A DNA stretch of 19,458 nt, from assembly GCA_033720955.1 (NCBI GenBank), contig JAWWBN010000046.1, forward strand, positions 1 through 19,458, written 5' to 3'. Positions 16,504 through 19,458 of this stretch are shown in pieces (the stretch's first letter is position 1; every line of letters begins with the position of its first letter). A program made the position numbers and the translations under genes. Under the pieces are notes generated by a model, which was not told the DNA's origin, searched no databases, and was given only the letters and a program-made list of their open reading frames with translations. Source of the DNA: JAWWBN01 sp033720955 (GTDB lineage: Bacteria; Acidobacteriota; Thermoanaerobaculia; Multivoradales; JAHEKO01).

Positions 16504-16560
16504 CCGCTCGACCGTGCTAACGTGTTCGCGGGCGGGGCCTCCCGCCTCGCGCAGCGAATT
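16504..16560. promoter_or_regulatory. Short divergent intergenic region with a GC hairpin
   Basis: These 57 bases separate the divergent starts of the sulfatase-like gene and the small membrane protein gene. GGCGGG (16531-16536) and CCCGCC (16541-16546) form a 6-bp stem with a GCCT loop that would lie in the leader of the plus-strand transcript. No convincing -35/-10 pair was found. The space is tight for two independent promoters, so one promoter may lie within coding sequence. Confidence 0.3.
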
Positions 16561-16791
16561 GTGACAAACAGGCCACTCCGCACCGCTCTGCTGCTCGCCG
16601 TGCTCGGGCTCGTCCCCTGGGTCCGGGCGGAGGCGTACGTCGATCCGGCGACGGGCAGCTACGTCCTGCAGATGATCCTGGCGGGGCTGCTGGGCGCGCT
16701 CTTCACCCTCAAGCTGTTCTGGCGCCGCCTGGTCGGCGCCCTGTCGACCCTCTTCCGGCGGTCGCCCCGGGCCGATCGGGATGAGGCCTGA
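16561..16791 (+). CDS. Small membrane protein with AYVDPATGSYVLQ motif
   Basis: A 76-residue protein. It has an N-terminal hydrophobic segment after RPLR (TALLLAVLGLVPW), then AEAYVDPATGSYVLQ, then a second hydrophobic segment (MILAGLLGALFTLKLFW), then a basic tail with many Arg (RRLVGALSTLFRRSPRADRDEA). The first segment may be a cleaved signal, with cleavage near ARAEA/Y not certain. I recognise this short Y-(I/V)-D-P-x-T-G-S-Y pattern as a recurring uncharacterised membrane protein type, often near methyltransferase or phosphatase-superfamily genes; that is recall and unverified. The start is GTG 16561; an in-frame GTG at 16522 is an alternative, and neither has a good ribosome binding site. 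Its stop overlaps the methyltransferase start by 11 bases (ATGAGGCCTGA), so the two are translationally coupled. Confidence 0.75.
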   Translation: MTNRPLRTALLLAVLGLVPWVRAEAYVDPATGSYVLQMILAGLLGALFTLKLFWRRLVGALSTLFRRSPRADRDEA

Positions 16792-18163
16792 GACGGCCGA
16801 CCCCGGCTCGTTCCGCGACCCCAGCGGCTTCGTCTTCACCCGCGGCGAAGAGCTGCTACGGCAGGTCAACCTCTCCTACCGCGACGAGTACGACCACCTT
16901 CTCCGCTCCGGTCTCTACGCGAACCTGGTGGAGGGCGGGCTCCTGGTCCCGCACGAGGAGGAGAGCGACCTCGGCGCCGCGGCCGCGCCGGGCGCCTACA
17001 AGGTGCTGCGCCCCCGCCGGGTCGAGTTCGTGAGCTACCCCTACGAGTGGTGCTTCGGCCAACTCCAACGGGCCGCGCTGACCACCCTGGAGATCCAGCG
17101 CAGGGCCCTGGACCACGGCATGGTCCTCAAGGACGCGAGCGCCTTCAACGTCCAGTTCCACGAGGGCCGCCCGGTGCTGATCGACACACTCTCCTTCGAG
17201 CGGCTCGGAGAGGGGGCTCCCTGGATCGCCTACCGCCAGTTCTGTCAGCACTTCCTGGCGCCCCTCGCGCTGGTGAGCCGGGTGGCGCCCGGGCTCTCGG
17301 GTCTTCTCCGCTCCGAGATCGACGGCCTCCCGCTCGACCTCGCCAGCCGGCTGCTGCCGCGACGCACCTGGCTCTCCCCCGGACTCCTGGCGCACCTCCA
17401 CCTGCACGCCCGGGCTCAGCGGCGCTGGGCCGGCGAGGCGGCTCCCCGGCCGCAGCGAGGCATGAGCCTGCACCAGCACCGGGCTCTCGTGGACAGCCTC
17501 CGCGGCGCCGTCGAGCGGCTGACCTGGCGCCCCGAGGGCACCGTGTGGGCGGAGTACGACCGCGAGCACGGCTACAGCGCCTCCGAAGAGGAGGAGAAGA
17601 CTTGCGTCGTCGGCCGCTACCTGGAGGCGATGGAGCCCGGACCGGTGCTGGATCTGGGGGCCAACACCGGCCGCTACAGCCGCGAGGCCGCGGCCCGCGG
17701 GCGCTTCGCCGTCGCGTGCGACTTCGATCCCGCGGCGGTGGAGAGGAACTACCGCGAGTGCGTCGCCTCCGGCGAGACCGGCGTGCTGCCGCTGGTGGTG
17801 GATCTGGTCAACCCCTCCCCGGCGCTCGGTTGGGCCGGGCGCGAGCGCGCCGACTGGGTCTCCCGCTTCCGCGGCGGCTGCGTCCTGGCGCTGGCCCTGG
17901 TGCACCACCTCGCCATCGCCAACAACGTGCCCCTTCCGATGGTCGCCGGCTTCCTGGCGGAGCTCGGCCGCTGGCTCGCCGTCGAGTTCGTCCCCAAGTC
18001 GGACCCCCAGGCCCAGAGGCTCCTCGTGAGCCGCGACGACGTCTTCCCCGACTACACCCGCGAGGGTTTCGAGTCGGCCTTCTCCGAGCGCTTCGAGATC
18101 CTGGAGAGCGCGCCCGTCAGCCAGTCGGGCCGGCGCATCTACCTGATGCGCCGCCGGGGGTGA
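16781..18163 (+). CDS. Class I SAM-dependent methyltransferase with kinase-like N-terminal motif (NoeA-like)
   Basis: A 460-residue cytoplasmic protein. The C-terminal half has a Rossmann methyltransferase core: VLDLGANTGRYS (289-300, SAM-binding motif I), AVACDFDPAAVERNYRE (motif II acidic residue) and LALALVHHLAIANNVP. The N-terminal half contains SYPYEWCFGQLQRAALTTLE and then GMVLKDASAFNVQF and PVLIDTLSFE. There K117, D118, N123 and D135 are spaced like the catalytic loop and DFG-type Asp of protein-kinase-fold enzymes, but no glycine-rich loop is evident. The family is often annotated as NoeA-like. The start is ATG 16781, overlapping the preceding gene. The target is unknown; the neighbourhood suggests an envelope glycan or lipid precursor. 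It converges with the acyltransferase gene, leaving 15 bases between the stops. Confidence 0.82.
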   Translation: MRPETADPGSFRDPSGFVFTRGEELLRQVNLSYRDEYDHLLRSGLYANLVEGGLLVPHEEESDLGAAAAPGAYKVLRPRRVEFVSYPYEWCFGQLQRAALTTLEIQRRALDHGMVLKDASAFNVQFHEGRPVLIDTLSFERLGEGAPWIAYRQFCQHFLAPLALVSRVAPGLSGLLRSEIDGLPLDLASRLLPRRTWLSPGLLAHLHLHARAQRRWAGEAAPRPQRGMSLHQHRALVDSLRGAVERLTWRPEGTVWAEYDREHGYSASEEEEKTCVVGRYLEAMEPGPVLDLGANTGRYSREAAARGRFAVACDFDPAAVERNYRECVASGETGVLPLVVDLVNPSPALGWAGRERADWVSRFRGGCVLALALVHHLAIANNVPLPMVAGFLAELGRWLAVEFVPKSDPQAQRLLVSRDDVFPDYTREGFESAFSERFEILESAPVSQSGRRIYLMRRRG

Positions 18164-18178
18164 CCGCCGGGAGAGCGG

Positions 18179-18880
18179 TCAGTCGCCGCCGGACCGCGGG
18201 CCGCCGATCGCCCCTTCGCACAGCAGCTCGAGAGCGTCGAGGGTCTCGCCCAGCCGGCGGCTCTCCTCCTGCGGGTCGGCCGACCTCGCGAGCTCCCGCG
18301 GCTCGCCGACCGCCAGGGCCACCCGGGCGAACGGCTTCGGCACCACCAGCCGGTCCCACGAGCCGAGCCGCCAGGCGCGGTTTGCGACCGCGGCCACCGG
18401 CACGAGCGGCGCGCCGGTGGTCTGCGCGAGGATGATCGTCCCCGGCCGCGCCACCCGGGCCGGCCCCCGCGGACCGTCGGGGGCGGCGAAGACCGATCGG
18501 CCCTCCCGGAGCAGGAGCCGGCGCAGATGCCGCAGCCCGGCGAGTCCGCCTCGCGAGGTCGAGCCGCGCGCCAGGGCCAGATCGAGGGGCCGCGCCAGAC
18601 GCGCCGCCAGGTCGCCGTCGCGCGACTGGCTGACCAGGCTCGCGGCGCCGGCGCCGGTTGCCAGCAGCCGCCGCAGGACCGGATAGCCGGCGCTGTAGAG
18701 ACCGTGGTGCCAGAAGACGAAGACGGCGGGCCGGCCCGCCGCGAGGAGGGCGCCCAGGCGCTCCTCGCCGGCCACCCACCGGCAGCGCCAGGTGCGCGCC
18801 AGCAGGAAGATCAGCGGTCTCGCGAGGGCCGCGGCCACCGGCAGGACCGCCCGCAGGAGCCGATCGGACGCGATCGCCAA
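18179..18880 (-). CDS. DUF374-type lysophospholipid acyltransferase family protein
   Basis: A 233-residue protein with one hydrophobic N-terminal segment (LPVAAALARPLIFLLA). Signature blocks of the DUF374 branch of LpxL-like/glycerolipid acyltransferases are visible: VFVFWHHGLYSAG (catalytic His region), LVSQSRDGDLAARLARP, ARGSTSRGGLAGL, and VFAAPDGPRGPARVARPGTI, followed by GAPLVPVAA. It should transfer an acyl chain, probably from the ACP encoded just upstream, to a membrane lipid or glycolipid acceptor at the inner membrane face. The start is TTG 18880, 4 bases after the ACP stop, which suggests translational coupling; no strong ribosome binding site is visible, and a downstream GTG within the first hydrophobic segment is an alternative. 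The acceptor is unknown. Confidence 0.85.
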   Translation of the reverse strand: MAIASDRLLRAVLPVAAALARPLIFLLARTWRCRWVAGEERLGALLAAGRPAVFVFWHHGLYSAGYPVLRRLLATGAGAASLVSQSRDGDLAARLARPLDLALARGSTSRGGLAGLRHLRRLLLREGRSVFAAPDGPRGPARVARPGTIILAQTTGAPLVPVAAVANRAWRLGSWDRLVVPKPFARVALAVGEPRELARSADPQEESRRLGETLDALELLCEGAIGGPRSGGD

Positions 18881-18884
18881 GGTC

Positions 18885-19121
18885 TCAGAGCTTCTCGATC
18901 GCCCGCAGCACGTCGCCCACGGTGGAGAGCTCGGTCACCTCCTCGTCGTCGATCTCGATCCCCAGGCGATCCTCGAGCTCGACGAGCATGGTCAGCGCCT
19001 TGGCCGAGTCGACGCCCAGGTCGGCGACCAGCTCGGTCTCGGACGTCAGCTCGCCGACCGGCCGGCCGCTGACTTCGGCGACCACCTCGAGCGCGGCCTG
19101 GTGTCTCGGACTGTCCTGCAT
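18885..19121 (-). CDS. Acyl carrier protein
   Basis: A 78-residue acidic carrier protein. DLGVDSAKAL carries the phosphopantetheine attachment serine, S39, followed by MLVELEDRLGIEIDDEEV, the recognition helix. The length and four-helix pattern are normal for a free-standing ACP. Its Asp-Leu-Gly-Val-Asp-Ser matches FabD-type and specialised ACPs alike, so it is not assigned as the housekeeping AcpP; no fatty acid synthesis genes flank it. It sits between a fatty acyl-AMP ligase and an acyltransferase, so the ligase probably loads it directly and the acyltransferase unloads it. The start is ATG 19121; the ribosome binding site is poor. The 4-base spacing to the next gene indicates one operon. 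Confidence 0.93.
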   Translation of the reverse strand: MQDSPRHQAALEVVAEVSGRPVGELTSETELVADLGVDSAKALTMLVELEDRLGIEIDDEEVTELSTVGDVLRAIEKL

Positions 19122-19165
19122 GTCGGGAGCCGGAAGGGCCTCGGGGATGGCGAAAAGCTACCACA

Positions 19166-19181
19166 CCGGGGACGCCCCCGG
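19166..19181. other. Small GC hairpin between ligase and ACP genes
   Basis: CCGGGG (19166-19171) and CCCCGG (19176-19181) can pair in a 6-bp stem around ACGC. It lies in the 71-base gap between the ligase stop and the ACP start. Without a T-run it is unlikely to stop transcription fully. It could modulate the ratio of ACP to ligase, or be chance. Confidence 0.2.
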
Positions 19182-19192
19182 CGGCGGCCCGA

Positions 19193-19458
19193 TCAGCCGC
19201 CGAGGCGCTCCAACCGGCCTTCGAGATAGCGCTGGCGGAGCTCCTTGCGCCGCACCTTGCCGCTGGTGGTGCGCGGGATCCGGCCCCGCCGGAGGAGCAC
19301 CACGTCGGCTACCGGGAGACCCATCTCGCGGCCGATCCGGCTGCGCACCTCGGCCTCCACCTCGCGGGTCGCGGCCCCCGGCTCGCCCACCTCCAGGACG
19401 ACCACCACCTCCTCTCCGACTCCGCCGCGCGCCACGGAGAAGGCCGCCGCCCGGGTGC
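19193..19458 (-). CDS. C-terminal end of a fatty acyl-AMP ligase / AMP-dependent synthetase, 5' end outside the window
   Basis: About 88 residues are visible; the frame is open to the right edge, so the GTG at 19435 is internal. The fragment is the small C-terminal domain of an adenylate-forming enzyme: AAAFSV at the edge, GEEVVVVLEV, an amphipathic helix, then VVLLRRGRIPRTTSGKVRRKELRQRYLEG. The Lys of TSGK (codon 19258-19256) is the residue that contacts the acyl-adenylate. The IPRTTSGKVRR...YLEG ending resembles fatty acyl-AMP ligases, which load carrier proteins rather than CoA. With the ACP gene next, loading of that ACP is the natural inference. Without the large domain and its insertion motif, acyl-CoA ligase activity cannot be excluded. 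Confidence 0.82.
   Translation of the reverse strand, partial: TRAAAFSVARGGVGEEVVVVLEVGEPGAATREVEAEVRSRIGREMGLPVADVVLLRRGRIPRTTSGKVRRKELRQRYLEGRLERLGG

Noticed and set aside
16531..16546. GC hairpin as an intrinsic terminator
   Set aside because: It lies upstream of a start codon between divergent genes and has no T-run; a leader structure or chance is more likely.
13672..16560. Long plus-strand open frame opposite the sulfatase-like gene
   Set aside because: Composition is typical of antisense GC-rich shadow; only its last 76 codons, from 16561, encode a recognisable protein.
1..19458. CRISPR array, tRNA, rRNA, insertion sequence or attachment site
   Set aside because: No spaced direct repeats, cloverleaf-like sequences, terminal inverted repeats or transposase motifs were seen on either strand by reading.

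Overview
The window is GC-rich (about 70% by eye), densely coded DNA with no gap above 150 bases between genes, so it looks chromosomal. The protein at 11825-13699 resembles the VWFA-related secreted proteins that are abundant in Acidobacteriota. Together with the GC content, the lipoprotein-type glycosidases and the absence of Gram-positive features, this suggests an acidobacterial genome (Thermoanaerobaculia-like or a relative). That assignment is inferred from gene style, not from a marker gene.

Positions 1-11814 read as a beta-glucan utilization locus, most likely for beta-1,3-glucan (laminarin type). It has three blocks. (i) A plus-strand pair: a large phosphorylase-like carbohydrate enzyme cut by the left window edge, and a GPH-family sugar:cation symporter. 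(ii) A minus-strand run starting near 9223: a YdhF-like aldo/keto reductase, a GH3 beta-glucosidase lipoprotein and a sugar-porter (SP) MFS transporter. (iii) A plus-strand pair diverging from that run: a GH17 glucanase lipoprotein and a second GPH symporter. The simplest model is that the two exported glycosidases cut glucan and oligosaccharides in the periplasm or at the surface, the three permeases import the products, and the large enzyme phosphorolyses imported oligosaccharides in the cytoplasm. No TonB-dependent receptor, SusD or regulator gene lies in the window.

Positions 11825-16503 (minus strand) hold a secreted VWFA-like protein and, upstream of it, a five-helix membrane protein with an alkaline phosphatase/sulfatase-superfamily domain. 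That domain has Thr where sulfatases carry the formylglycine Cys, and it is followed by two tandem copies of a roughly 142-residue module. Diverging from it at 16561-18163 are a 76-residue membrane peptide and an overlapping methyltransferase whose N-terminal half carries a kinase-like motif.

Positions 18179-19458 (minus strand) encode a lipid module: the C-terminal end of a fatty acyl-AMP ligase (cut by the right edge), an acyl carrier protein and a DUF374-type acyltransferase. The region from 13768 to 19458 may build or decorate an envelope lipid or glycan; this is the least explained part of the window.
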